From positions 977,473 through 1,041,472 of the forward strand of contig NC_088775.1 of NCBI RefSeq assembly GCF_954871325.1: a stretch of DNA of 64,000 bases. The letters are read 5' to 3'. The position numbers and the translations under genes were made by a program. Below are positions 25,581-37,935 of the stretch, piece by piece. The notes below the pieces were generated by a model, which worked only from the letters and a program-made list of their open reading frames with translations, did no database searches and was not told where the DNA came from. Position 1 is the stretch's first letter. Each line of letters starts with the position of its first letter. The DNA comes from Gordionus sp. m RMFG-2023. Its lineage: Eukaryota; Nematomorpha; Gordioida; Chordodea; Parachordodidae.

Positions 25581-28090
25581 TTTCAGGGCTAATTTGAGTG
25601 ATAGACATTTTTTTTTATATTATAAGATTTCTTATTATTATTATAAATATGAAGTTTTGATCATGGGCATTTTGAAAACTATGTTCCTTGACAACTAGTT
25701 CTAGTTCATTCTCTTAGAGGAATTGAACTTTCAGTAAACCATCTATTCTTATAAATAACTACTTAATTATTATATGGACCTTTTAATAATAGATAATATT
25801 ATATTTTTATTCATGTATTGTATGACGTTTTTTTGATAAATGTTACAAACATCATCGCGTTTATTGTATTCAATGAGATTTTAACGATTGTAACTAAATT
25901 ATTGCTTTTATCTTCTAAATTACTTATATAAAGTTTTATATATAAAGTTTTTAATTATTTAAAGTTTTAAATTTTCCTAATTATTTTTCTTCCCCTCAAT
26001 TATTCTAAATAGATAAAATGTTTTAAAATTAATTAAAGTTTTCAACTTTTATTTAAATAATATTATTCATGTATTCATTCAAAATTAAATTAAGTGAAAG
26101 GAGATATCAATAATTTTGTTACATCATATCGTTGGACCATTACAGGTTATTTTAAATATTTTTGATTTAAAATATGTGAATTTTTTATAAAAAAAACAAT
26201 ATTTATCTGATGGTTTAAATATTTTTTATACACTGGGAAATTAAACATAGATTGGTGAAGTTCTTATATGATTCAGATCCTCTTATCAGGGGTTAGGATC
26301 TCAGTTTTACCCTTCATTATACCCTTTAGTCAGTTTTCATTTTATAATTGAATCATTTTACATAAAATCTCGGTAGAGTGGGGTGAGTGTGCTGTACTGG
26401 AGGAAAGTCTAAGGTTCACAGTATTGTTAAAGTTTATACCTAAATCCTTGAGAGTAGAAAAAGTAAGGTAAATATTATGAAGATTGATAGGAAATGTTTG
26501 CTGCTGCACAACAGGGAAGATAAGAGAGACATGTTTATCGGACCGGAAGTGATTAAAGAGGGAACAGATAACTATTTTGTGGACAGATGAAAGTAGGATT
26601 GTACATAAATTGTAAAGGCGAAAGTCTTATAGAATTGCTAAGTGATATTACTCGAAAATTGTAACAGCTTAGAATATGATTTCCTAAGGAAGTGAAAAGA
26701 GATAAATGTCAAGTCGTTCTTGATAAAGTGATGGGGGCGGGGATGGGGGTGACTTAAAATGTTATAAAATGGGAACGTCGATGGATTTGTTTTAAAAATT
26801 GTCGAGTATGCCAACATGCCGAGATGAGTGTAATATAAAAATGGTTCCTCCGCAGAGAGAAAATTAGCAGAGTGCATCAACCAGTTGAATATAATATTAA
26901 GGGGGAGTGAAGGCTTGCTCTGTAGGAATGAAGATCATATTAGTGGGGCATGGCAACCAAAATTTTTAGCCCGAAATTGCTTACTGTCCCGATGGCAAAT
27001 TGTTTTTTTTTAAGAATAAACCCGAATTTATAATAAGCTCATAGGGAAGAAGGCTCAAACTCTTAATATAACATATAGGAAAGGAAAGAAATATAACATT
27101 AGTTAATTAAGGAGTATGGGTTGATCATATGACAAGGATTATGTGAGTGGCTTGATTGTAAGGTAGCAAAAATTGTATATCGAGGGTCATAATATAATAG
27201 CCAAGAAGATAAAAGTGAAAACTGAGCGCGTGACACTAGGCTGATTGAACGGAAGGCATAACAGACATCCTAGCAGTTCTGTACTGCTCAGGCCAAATTT
27301 TTTACACAAACAGGAGATACTTGAGTCTACTGCAGTATCTTAAAGAACTTTGAGATATTTACGTTAAGCCTTTACCTCTATCGAGAGGAAGGGGTTGGTA
27401 TAATATCTTAAATATTTTCTAATTCCTGCTTAAACAATGATAAATTTTTTTTATCGCGATTTTTTGAGTAATTACTGAATTGTTTTAAAAAAATATCGTT
27501 TAACCCAACCAGTCTAAGCCCCCTCCGCAATCAGATAGGATTAGAACCTATTGGCGGAAAAAATAAATTTCCGTCCAGTTTTAAAACTAGGAATATAGTT
27601 ATAGGGGATTGCTATCAAATAAATCATCTATCGTTCTTATATTCACTTGGAACAAACAATACTCAAATTCACTTGAATCGAACAATGGGAACTGGTGAAT
27701 ATAGGTGAGTGAGAGGGAGGAATAATTAAAATTATGCATAATCAAAAAAAGTAGAAATCCTTAGTATATTTCCATTTTTTTAAATCCTTAAGAAATATGC
27801 TTGGAATTATTGCGAAAGATCACTGGAAGAACACACCAGAAAATTAATCATGAGGAATACAGAATAAGTTTCTAATCGAGATGAAACAGTGGTAGGGGAG
27901 AGTGGAATCCCTTATTTTTCTCCCAGCTAAAAATCCGCTAACCACAGTTTTTAGTCGACCACTTATCATATCAGCCCACTGATTTTTTTTTTCAAAAATA
28001 AAAGCTCAATTTGAAGTAAGCATAAAAATAAATACTGTCAGCGTCTGAAGATTTGGTCAATAGATAAATTATAGCTATCACCTAACAATT
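25581..28090 (+). repeat. Shared upstream module, copy of gene C
   Basis: Collinear with 14683-17394, e.g. 'ctagttctagttcat', 'tgtttgctgctgcaca', 'gtgcatcaaccagttgaata', 'gatcactggaagaacac' and 'gcgtctgaagatttgg'. No gene is supported inside it. Confidence 0.7.
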
Positions 28091-28110
28091 GCTAATTATA
28101 TATATACAAT
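28091..28110 (+). promoter_or_regulatory. Candidate TATA element of gene C
   Basis: gctaattatatatatacaat ends about 32 bp before the ATG. The block is conserved with B and E. Confidence 0.4.
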
Positions 28111-28141
28111 TTTTTTTTTAAAATTAATCTAAAATCAAAAG

Positions 28142-30837
28142 ATGTTGCCTCAATTGCAGAATTTACGATCCAATCTTATCGCGAAGTTGTTATTGATATG
28201 TGTCATCATATGTCCATCACATTTCGTCGACCCCGAAATTAAATTAATATTTAATATGGGTAAGAGGCCTACATTATTTTTTATTAATTTGAATTCAATG
28301 CCTTATTCTATGATTTAGCTCCATTTTTAGAATGCATGATTTAATACATTTTTTTTTAAGCTAGCCAACTCTTATATATTGAATTTAACTTACTTTAATA
28401 ATACCATTTTTTTGCGACGCCTTGGTCTGGAGATTTGAGACAGTAACCCCACCATATTTTTGAACCACCCCACAAACTTTACAACTTTCTCTTTTCTTTT
28501 CTTTTCTTTTCTTTTCTTTTCTTTTCCTTCCTTCCTTCCTTCCTTCCTTCCTTCCTTCCTTCCTTCCTTCCTTTCGCTGAAACATGGCTGGGCTTTTTTT
28601 TTACAGAGGCGACTAAATGGATACGTACCTTATTCCTTATTTCCATTTTTCGCATATGTTTAAACAGGGAATACTCGTAATATATAAAATGTCATTGCAT
28701 AAATAGTAAAATGTTATATTTTAAAAACATTTCTAACAAATGCTTCATATCATAAACCCTCTAAAAAACAATTTTTTAAAAAAAAAATTATTTTCCCTAA
28801 TATCTAAACACCACTGTAAAGAGAAATTTAAATACATCCTTATATACAAAAGTCTTAATAAAGTTATCTATAATCACCTATGAAATTAAATTTACTACTC
28901 TGAAACCTGTATATCTAATTAATGGTAACATTAATATGCAGGGGAAAAATAATCCGGGGTCATTTTATTGGCAAGAATTCCCGGAGAAAACCTTTATGAA
29001 ATAATTGATCGACTATAAGTAATATCTAATTGAAAGTCATATATCATTTCTTTCTGCTTCACAAATGAGAAATATGTTTAATTCAAAACGGTTTATCATA
29101 AACCTGTACGTCTTTAGATTATGTCTTAAATGATTTTAAAAAAACCCAAAAATTATAAATTTTCGTAAATTAATAAAATTTTGAAACATGTCCTAAATCT
29201 TTCATTATTATAATTTTAAATTTCGGCAAAAAATAAGAAAAATTTTTTTTTTTAAAAAAAAAGTAAAAAAAACGAAAAAAAGAAGAAAAAAAACATTAAA
29301 ATACGGAATTTTTTTTAAAAAATAGCATATGTTAATTTTTAAAAAATAGCATATGTGAATTTTTTTTAAAAAATAGCATATGTTAATTTTTTTCTTAAAA
29401 ATTATTAAATGTATTTATAATTAATTATATTTAGGACACAGCTTTAAGTAAGAGCCTTTTTAAGCGTCGATTCTTGAAAATTTATAGTGTGATTCAGAGT
29501 TTCAGATAATCAACCCCTAGCACTCTCCTTAGTCAATTAATCCCAGATTATTATATCTTTTGGAATTTTGCATCCCGTTTTAATTTTTAACACTAGATTA
29601 TCACTAGTTATCACGTGTTTCCTGGAATGGGGTATGAATCGCTTAAAACTAAATAATTTCAATGATGCTTTCGCTTTATAAAACTTGTTATATTTCTGAT
29701 ATGGTTGGAAGAAAATGAAAATGACGGTTTCAAAGCAGTTTTTTTAATACATATTCTAGATTTGTTTCAATGCAATTTTCTAAAAGCTGATATGTCTCAG
29801 AGATTCTTTCTTTATAATTTATTAAGCACGACTATTGCTATTTGAGTGAGATTGGTTGTCATATATTAAAATTATTTTTAAACTTTATATATAATATTTT
29901 GTCTCAATTAGAAAAAGGTAAACCTACCCCCAAAAAATTGTAAAATTTAGTATCATATGTTCTTAGAGCAGACCCCTAACCAAAATAAATGATATTTTTC
30001 TAACCCCGTCAGACCTTAACCCTTAAGTAAATTTTATTTTTTATATAATACAGTATAAGTAATATTTATATATGTGGCTAACCAACTTGCAAATCATTAA
30101 ATAACCTAACGTTAGTCAACTATTAAACAGAGTAGCCATGTATTTATCAGAGTTATAAAAAATGTGGTATCTGTATCTGTATCTAGATAGATTTTTGATT
30201 TAAAATATCTGTATCTATATATTATTTTAGACGATGTATCTGTATCTATATCCATTTAAAAAGTATCTTTTTAACAACTCTGGTATTTATCCGAAACTCA
30301 TTCGAATCAATCTTCAAGTTGAGAGTCAACTCAGAGGCTTAATTTAGTTTTTTTTAGGCTAAAAGCTTGACTAAACCACGATAGAGATTGGTCAATTTTA
30401 TTGAAAGTGACACCTGTCATTTTTGGTTTAATCGAAACTAGAATGCTTCTTAAATAAAAAAAACAAATGAATATTTTTTGTGATTTAGAAAATTGTACGA
30501 TTCCCGTCGGAATCCATATGAAACTTGAACCCGGCCAGGTATGGCAATTACGTGACCATTGTATGGAATGTAACTGCATCGATATATGGGGAACGTTGAC
30601 TCTGCATTGTTGGGGGTAATTCGCAATATATAATTCATCAAGTTCGTCAGTGTTGATGTTCAATGTGCGGAGACTAGTGTCGTTAAACGGCTCGTTTTGA
30701 GCCGATTTTTAAAAAGGGTTAACTCAGTATTTTATCTAGAATCAATGTTAGGCCAGCCTGGAGATTTTGCTTGTAGAAGGAACAAAGGTTTGGACATCTA
30801 TTAACGAAATCTCGAAGCTTAGACAATATTTTGGAAA

Positions 30838-30869
<32 letters not shown>

Positions 30870-32707
30870 GAAGAGTTAGAAGTTTTTAAAAATCGGCTCA
30901 AAACGAGCCGTTTAACAACACTAGAAGCGACATCTAATCCTACCTATTCCATTTTTTTAATAAGAATACATCCTTACAATTTCTAGGATAACTCGCCAAT
31001 TTGGTAACACATATAATAATTCATGTTATAAACTCAGTGTCTACATGAATGGGGGGGGGGGGGTAGGAACAGTTTGCATCCCAATATCTATAAAGGGGTA
31101 GGGAATAGGAATGTTTGGGGGTAGGCTATAATAATCTAGAAAATTTTCCATTACATTTTTAAATTTTCTATGGATAACATTTTGGTATTTTTAGGGGGGT
31201 AGATATATATTTTTGAGGGGGGTTTGCATCCAGTGAATATACTGTCATGTAGACGCTGTATAAACTACTATTAATGATAACTTGCTTCCTTATTATCTCG
31301 ATGATCAGGCGACCCTTAATAAAGTTTGCGTTTAGACATGGGAATAAATTGGCCTCTCGTTTAAAACTTTTAATAGCGATACGCGTTACTAAAATGGCGT
31401 CCCCAGCATGTACACCTTTAATGAATGCATCTTCAGTCTAGATTTATGTGTCAATGATAATAGTTCTCTGTAGTTCTTTATAAAATATCTAACCAATTCT
31501 CCGCATTGCCTTGATTTATAGTGTTTGGAATTATCCGCTTCTAGTCTGATTGCTACTGCGTATTTAAATTCTACGTCCATCCTGTTAGGCCTCAAACGAT
31601 TTATAATCAGTCATGTTCATAAAAAATGAACTGAGGTTGGTAAGTATCTCTGAGTCGTTTCTAATGTAGATATTCAATGGAACACGAAACAATGACTGAA
31701 TCTTAATCCTTTTGTTAACTAGTTGTGCGGAATAATTATTTCTCTCTATTACTGCCGACCAGGTAGAATCTTTGATATGCTTGACTATTATAAAAATGAG
31801 TTCCCGTACTGATGGATGATCATATAAATCAGTCCACTGAATTCTGGAAAAGAGTAATTTGTACATATTCTGGCAAAAATTCAAATTAAAAACATCTTCT
31901 TTGATAGGCGGGATATAGCAAGAATTTAAACATATTTTGCTTAGATGTGGGATTATATAGGTTTCTTTAGAGAATCACCTTGTTGAAATCCGTGACTGAT
32001 ATTGGTATTGTTCCATCTTGATTTTGCGCATTAGTTAAAGGATTCTAGATATTTTACCGAAAATCTCTGAATTAAAATGCTAGCGTTAAATCAGTTGAAA
32101 GCATTTATTATATTAAGTTTGAGGGTAATTTGCCTCATGGCTGCATCAAATCTAATGTAATAGCAGGTATGATCTGGTCTATACATTTAATAGTAACAAA
32201 GGAATATGAGCCTAATGCCATCTATTCCCTGTTATCATTACTAGGCTATACGACATTTCCTAGCATTGCAATTTTTTCCACCCGGGTTATATTTAGATAA
32301 TTAGACGTTTTTTGGGGAAATATTTCTTTGTTCGTGTCGGGTATTTTTGCAGCTGCGCAATGTCAATTATCAAATTATGTACTACATATATAGTTATAAT
32401 TATCCCAGGTTAGCCACGCAACATTTTTATAGACATGCGACATTTTTATTTAGTCCAGACGATGATTAGCAATAATTAATTTTTAGGTGGTGTTTTCCAA
32501 GGGATCTTACAGATCGATCCTATCAGAAATGAACGATAAATTTTCCATTGCATAACATATTAATTTCTTTTTTTTATATTTTGATAAAATGATTACAGCT
32601 GTGCTGTAGATTCGTATAACAATGACCCTTACCCGGATTGTTGTATCAAAGAAGCAGACGATATAACAGACCGCCCAAACGAAAACAATAATGAATACAT
32701 TCCATAA
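28142..32707 (+). CDS. Secreted single-VWC-domain peptide, paralogue C (eight-cysteine variant)
   Basis: Exons 28142-28259, 30489-30615 and 32599-32707 (TAA) join at phase 1 and 2 introns, giving 117 aa. The signal peptide is within the first ~27 residues (MLPQLQNLRS, core LLLICVIIC). The domain has C1, EPGQVW, CMECNC, HCWGC and YPDCC. The seventh and tenth family cysteines are both absent: exon 3 reads GCAVDSYNNDPYPDCCIKEA with no later Cys. The domain therefore keeps eight, which stays even. The tail is acidic and Asn-rich (EADDITDRPNENNNEYIP), unlike the basic tails of B, D and E. Splice sites and frame are intact, so I read it as a functional variant rather than a wreck. Intron 1 is 2.2 kb against 0.4 kb in B. 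The closest relative by position and flanks is B, although B has ten cysteines. Confidence 0.83.
28488..28575 (+). repeat. CTTTT/CCTT compound microsatellite in intron 1 of gene C
   Basis: A run of CTTTT units followed by CCTT units, in the same position as the short CTTT run in gene B intron 1. Confidence 0.9.
28600..30100. other. Extra sequence in intron 1 of gene C, no gene seen
   Basis: AT-rich sequence absent from gene B intron 1. It includes three units of tttttaaaaaatagcatatg at about 29310-29385. No recognisable ends or coding region. Confidence 0.4.
30100..30400 (+). mobile_element. Outer MITE-like element carrying an inner MITE (intron 1 of gene C)
   Basis: Shares 'gttagtcaacta' at the left and 'aggctaaaagcttgact' plus 'gagattggtcaa' at the right with 33248-33576 and, inverted, 13333-13550. 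It contains the inner MITE at 30148-30282. Confidence 0.55.
30148..30282. mobile_element. hAT-type MITE (CAGAGTT..AACTCTG), inner copy 1
   Basis: 135 bp, starting cagagttat and ending ttaacaactctg, flanked by gtatttat on both sides (30140-30147 and 30283-30290). The interior has repeated tatctgtatc motifs. Confidence 0.85.
30675..30923. mobile_element. Young MITE with approximately 41-bp near-perfect TIRs in intron 2 of gene C
   Basis: The left arm tagtgtcgttaaacggctcg continues ttttgagccgatttttaaaaa. The right arm is its reverse complement with one visible mismatch. An AAAG microsatellite (30836-30869) sits inside. The equivalent place in gene B is empty, so insertion followed the B/C duplication. 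Family members occur at 44637, 56761 and 62849. Confidence 0.75.
31270..31458. mobile_element. MITE with TAGACTGA-type end in intron 2 of gene C, left end lost
   Basis: The right end aatgaatgcatcttcagtct is followed by a tgtcaatga motif. It is orthologous to the copy at 18963-19288 in gene B. Confidence 0.5.
31389..32160 (-). mobile_element. Old LINE relic, antisense in intron 2 of gene C
   Basis: Minus-strand reading keeps fairly long open pieces. 31884-31585 includes RIQWTDLYDHPSVRELIFII. 31595-31389 includes MDVEFKYAVAIRLEA, the piece that precedes the Cys/His and endonuclease region in this LINE type. A degraded reverse transcriptase block lies near 31980-32110. Orthologous to the relic in gene B. 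Confidence 0.6.
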
Positions 32708-32785
32708 TTTCAATTATTTACTTAATCATTTGAAGAGAAAAATTAATAATATATATATATAGTGTATTACTACTACTGGCAAACA

Positions 32786-32791
32786 AATAAA
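32786..32791 (+). terminator. Polyadenylation signal of gene C
   Basis: AATAAA 79 bp after the stop codon. Confidence 0.4.
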
Positions 32792-32825
32792 TCTTATCTA
32801 ATACATATAATCGCCTTCATCAAGA

Positions 32826-32945
32826 AAACTATCCTATCACCGTAATGTTATTTTTATTTTTTTTTTGTATCAACTTTCCTATCTTCTTAATATTAATATT
32901 ATTATTTTTATATCTACTTTCATATCTTCTTAATGTTAAGATATC
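32826..32945 (+). repeat. Minisatellite downstream of gene C
   Basis: Three imperfect units with ctttcctatcttcttaat, orthologous to the five-unit array downstream of gene B. Confidence 0.65.
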
Positions 32946-33247
32946 GAAGGTGACTATATCCCTCTAATAGTAAATTTTTTTTTTTTATAAATCAGCGAGA
33001 TTCAAGCTACAGTCTAAACGTTCTTTCCAACTAAGACCCCTTCTATCTTAAATTTTGTAATACAATTTTTCTTGTATACGAAACTATATATATATTTTTA
33101 TTGGAAGCTTCATAGCTGGGAAAAAAAAATTTCAAAATTATTATCGGTTGGGCCAGACTTGAGAAATTCTTTTAAAAAAAAATTATAATAGGTCGTGCTG
33201 AGCTTGGAAAATATTTTTATAAATTATAATTAGGCTGGGTTTGAGTG

Positions 33248-33576
33248 TAGTGTTGTTAAATTACCCTAATGTTAGTCAACTATAAAATAGCGTAGCTATG
33301 TATTTATCAGAGTTATAAAAATGTGGTATCTGTATCTGTGTCTAGATAGATTTTTGATTAAAATATCTGTATCTAGATATTATTTTAGACGATGTATCTG
33401 TATCTAGTTCCATTTAAAAAGTATTATTTTAACAACTCTGGTATTTATCCAAAAATATTCTAATCAATCTTCAAGTTGAGGACTCAACTTACAGGCTTAA
33501 TTTAGTTTTTTTTAGGCTAAAAGCTTGACTGAACCACAATAGAGATTGGTCAAAGTTAAGTGATTTAACGACACTA
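33248..33576 (+). mobile_element. Outer MITE carrying inner MITE, complete copy
   Basis: The left end is tagtgttgttaaattaccct. The right end, reverse-complemented, is tagtgtcgttaaatcactta. It contains the inner MITE at 33308-33440 at exactly the same internal site as in 30100-30400. No clear target duplication for the outer element. Confidence 0.6.
33308..33440. mobile_element. hAT-type MITE (CAGAGTT..AACTCTG), inner copy 2
   Basis: 133 bp between gtatttat repeats (33300-33307 and 33441-33448), the same target sequence and host context as the copy at 30148. Confidence 0.85.
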
Positions 33577-34185
33577 GCTCTGGGGTATATTTTTAAAATT
33601 ATCAGCTTGGACTCTTGGGGAATATTTTTTAGTATTAACTATGGATCAGACATTGAACTAAAGCAATTTTTTTTATAGGCCTGGGCTCGGCCTGATCAAT
33701 AAACCAAGGCCCATATTTTATTATAGTTCTCAACTACCAAATTATCATGATCTTTGATTGGGGTTGGAGAATTTCTTTCTTTTTTAAATATTATATAATT
33801 AGGCATAGGTGATCGTTAATATTTTAACAAATAATATTGATATAGGTATGAAGTAAAAGCTTTAAATATATTTTGACTCAAAACATGGCATTTAAAGTTA
33901 GTTTTAATGGATTGGACCTAGCCCGAAGGTGTGAGGGTATTGTCAAATAACAGGTCATAACTATCATAAGAGTAAGGAGAAAATTCTTATTTCCCCCGTC
34001 ATTTTTGACGGGCTCAGCAATGCTGACTATCGGGTGCTCTGGTACTCTTAGTGATATATTTTTCATTTTGCCCATCTAGAAAGAAGGGTCAACATGAAAG
34101 ATGAATAGGGAATTAAGAATGTTTTATGAGGTGTGTCACAAATTTACCTCTTTTTTATCCTAAATTTTAATATTTTTTATATAAT

Positions 34186-35090
34186 CTTGCGCAAATGCAT
34201 TTTTTCATATATTTGAGCTAACTATGAAAAAATAACATTATTATTTTATCAAAAAAGGGATGTTCACAAACACAATGCTATCAACTTTTCACTATAATAA
34301 AAATGTTGACAAAAATGATTCAAGCTAACCTTAAATGATAACATTTTATAATATGACTAAAGGTAGGTTAGATATGGTGTATTAATGAAAAAAAAAATGA
34401 CACAATTTTTAGGAGATCTTACACACTTCTAACAATAATATCAATTAATTCACATAATATAACAACAACAAAAATATCCACTAAAATGAGTAATTTCATA
34501 TATAAAATTCTTAATGAAACTTGTAAAGCCATATTTAGAAGTGAAACAAAAATGATCAGATTGCCCTGACCTTTGAAGGAATTTATATCCAATATATTTA
34601 AAAAAAGTTCAAAATAGTAAAAAGATGAGGAAACGAAATTTGTTTATCAAATATAGGGGAAAAAAGGTATTGTTTGGAGCATATTTATGCTAATTAGCTA
34701 TTTCAATGTCCTATATTTTATTTTATTTTTGAATGTATTAAATCTTGCTTTGTATTGAAGAATAAATATCAAAATTATTAATTATAATAAATTATAAACA
34801 ATTACTAATAATAAAAAAATTTACATTGACATTAAAATAATTAAGAATAGATAATGAATTGAAAATATTTTAATGGAATAACAAAAAATTTAAAAAGGAT
34901 ATGGCCAAAAAATTACATCGTTATATGCAAACAAAAATCGACAGTGCTATAACTTTGGCAAAAATTAATATTTTTTTTAAATCTAGTTTTTATCTTTATA
35001 TATTATTTGGGGAATCAAGTTACTACACACTTCTAACTCAAAAATTTTGAAAATGGCGAGTGGAACACTCCAATTCTAGACCGATGATAT
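34186..35090. mobile_element. TIR transposon, deleted copy in duplication unit 2
   Basis: The right end is caattctagaccgatgatat. The interior is collinear with 22380-23115 and 25160-25296. It lacks the left TIR, the transposase segment and the nested hAT element found in unit 1. Confidence 0.6.
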
Positions 35091-35378
35091 ATTAAATAAA
35101 AGTAATTTAGTAACCATATACACAATTTCTAGAATTATGCTTAGATCTTCTGAGCTAAAATCCCTACAATATTAGAATGAGAATACGGCGAATTTCATGA
35201 CAAATCATCATGTGTGAATTTCGTGAGTTTCAACCATATATACTCAGAAATTTCTAGAGATTTTTTTTTTATACTAGAGTTTGCATATATTATTATAAAA
35301 AGTAGAAGAAAAAAATTTTTTTATTCACCACCGGTTCAAATAATTTACCGGTTTCGGCTTTATAACTTTTTGAGAATT

Positions 35379-36880
35379 ATTTCAAGGCTAATTTGAGTAA
35401 TAGACATTTTCTTTTATATTATAAGAAATTTCTTATTATTATTGAAAATATGTAATTTTGATAATGGGTATGTATTTCGAAATCGGTCTTCCTTGACAAA
35501 TTTTCACTACTAACTAATTCTAGTTCATCTTTAGCAGAATTGAACTGTTAGTAACAATCTATTAGTATAAAAAACTAGTTCATTATTATATGGACCTTTT
35601 TATGATGATAATATTGCATCTTTATTCATGTATTGTATTACGTTTTTTCGATAAATGTTGAAATCATCATCGCGTATATTGCAATCAATGAGATTTTAAC
35701 GATTGTTACTATATTAATTTTGCTTTAATCTTCTTAATTATTTGAATAAAGTTTAAAATATAAAGTTTTAACTTAATTAAAGTTTTAAATTAATTAAAGT
35801 TTTAAATTTTCCTAATTATTTTTCCCCCTTTGTTTTATAGATTGTTTAAATATTTTAAATTATTTAAAGTTTTCAACTTCTATTTAAATAACATTATTGC
35901 TGCATTCATTCAAAATAAAACTAAGTGAAAGGAAATACCAGTAATTTTATTCTATCATATCGCTTGACCATACAGGTTAATTTAAATAATTTTGGACTAA
36001 AAATATGTGAATCTTTTATAATAAAAAAAACAATATTTATCTGATGGCTTAAATATTCTTAGATACTGGGTAGTGAAACTTAGCTGTGGGAAGTGATCAT
36101 ATTATTAGGATCCTATAACATTCAATTGCGTCAATTAAAATATCAGGGGTAAGCTACTCTTAACCATACTTTTTAATCGTTTCCATTTTATATAAGTCTG
36201 AGTGGAGGAGGGGGGGGGGTATTGAGTTTTACATGAAGGAAAGTCTAAGGTTGACAGTATTGTTAAGAGTTTATCCATGAGAGAAGAATATATCAGGGGG
36301 TAGGATTATGAAGATTATAAGAAAACGTTTGCTGTTGCGCAACAGGAAAGAAACCTGATAATGAGACCAGAAGATGATTAAAGAGGGAACAGATGAGTGT
36401 AAATTTCATGGACAGAAGAAAGTAGGATTGTACATAAACTGGAAAGGCTAGAGCCGTGTAGGAAGATAACGAGTGATTTTACTCGAGAATCGTAACACCT
36501 TAAATCACATGACTAATAAAATGATTTCTTAGGAAATAAAAAGAGATACTTGTCAAGGAGGGAAAGGGTGGGGAGGTAAAATGTTATAAAATGGGAACAC
36601 AAATGGATTTTGTTTTTAAAGATGGCGAGTATGAAAACGTTCCCAAGATGAGTGGGATATGATAACAATATTAAAACGCGATTACCCCCTCAGAGAGAAA
36701 ATTAGACCACCGTTCACGTGTTAAAAGATGGAGAGTAGAGTGCATCAACCAGTTGAATACGATCTGAGCGGGGGGGGGCGGAGTGAAGTGCTGAATAGGA
36801 TTGCTCTAAGGTTCGAAGATCATATTGGAGGCATGCAACTAAATTTTTTAGCCAATCTAATCAAGTGAAGGAGGAAATAT
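35379..36880 (+). repeat. Truncated third duplication unit: upstream module without a gene
   Basis: Starts like units 1 and 2 (ttcaaggctaatttgag) and follows the module through 'gtttgctgttgcgcaacagg', 'agagtgcatcaaccagttga' and 'gaagatcatattggaggcat', then stops matching near 36880. No VWC exon follows directly. Gene D's own proximal flank begins after it and resembles a second, more diverged module (36990-37300). Confidence 0.6.
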
Positions 36881-37890
36881 AAGGCGGGTTTTAATTCTAT
36901 CAAATCATTTGACATTCTCAAAATATACATTAATTTTATTTTTTTTATGAGAAGTTAGAACTGTAAAATCTAATTAGGCTATTTTTTTTTTGAGAGCTGC
37001 TTAGAATATCAGGACCCTTCTAAATTTGAGCTGCGAATGAGCTGGAAGGCGAAAGACTTGTAGAATTATAAATGATATTATTCTATTCCTTGGAGTCTTA
37101 CATTACAGTGTCTGAGAAATGGACTTTTATATAGAAAATGAGATTAGTGACAAAATTTTTAGTTATAAAAGGGAGGGAAAAAAGTGTAAAATATTATTTA
37201 TCAAGGGGGGATATGTTTCGAGGATGCCAAAGAGATATCACGCAAGTAGAATAAGGCGCGGCACCCTAAACGCTTGAAATAGTTATAGCGGGGATGATAG
37301 ATGACCATCGATACCTGGCATTAGTAATGCAGAATAATTAAGCTGTGATATGCTTCTAGTAAATCAAATGATATAAGGTAAGTAGCTAACTGTGCGAAGA
37401 ATCTATAATCATATATAAAAATTGAGATCGAGAGGTATTAATATAATGGGTGGTTTAGTTTGAGCGAAGATTTGAGTAGTAATTGATGGGAACTGGTTAG
37501 CATTGACTTATCCTAGGGTGGAATGATGCAGTTGACTAGATTTATTCAATTCCAGAGTAGAAATGGTTTGCATTTATTTATCGCTCATAGAGTTAGAACT
37601 GGAGACATTCCAACGAATCATTTAGGAGCTGAAACATCCTGGGCATCGAAGCTTTGGATACCATATTTGATTTTCCTTATAAATTTTTTTGAAGATATTG
37701 CATATTATGCATAATTGTTTTAATGTAAGTCGAGGTCGTTTAATTTCGAATGTCCTAAAAATATCACTTCAAACTAGGTTTAAGCTTTCGATTTTAAAGA
37801 AGGCGTTAAAATATATTAATTTAACCGTGTTTATCAAGATTTTTCTTAATTTGCAAAAAGAAAGACAGAAAGAAAGAAAGAAAGAAAGAA
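36881..37890. other. Proximal upstream region of gene D
   Basis: Contains a diverged second copy of part of the module ('ggaaggcgaaagacttgtag', 'ggggatatgtttcgaggatg') closer to the one upstream of gene F. No separate gene supported. An AAAG run lies at 37855-37890. Confidence 0.45.
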
Positions 37891-37905
37891 ATATATATAT
37901 AAAAA
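37891..37905 (+). promoter_or_regulatory. Candidate TATA element of gene D
   Basis: atatatatataaaaac directly after the AAAG tract, about 32-45 bp before the ATG. Confidence 0.4.
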
Positions 37906-37935
37906 CAAAAAAAAATTTAATCTTTAAATCAAAAG

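Larger units (their letters stand above)
25581..35378 (+). repeat. Tandem duplication unit 2 (contains gene C)
   Basis: Second copy of the 14683-25580 unit, collinear across the module, all exons, introns and 3' flank. It differs by a longer intron 1, the young MITE at 30675, and loss of part of the TIR element. Confidence 0.75.
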
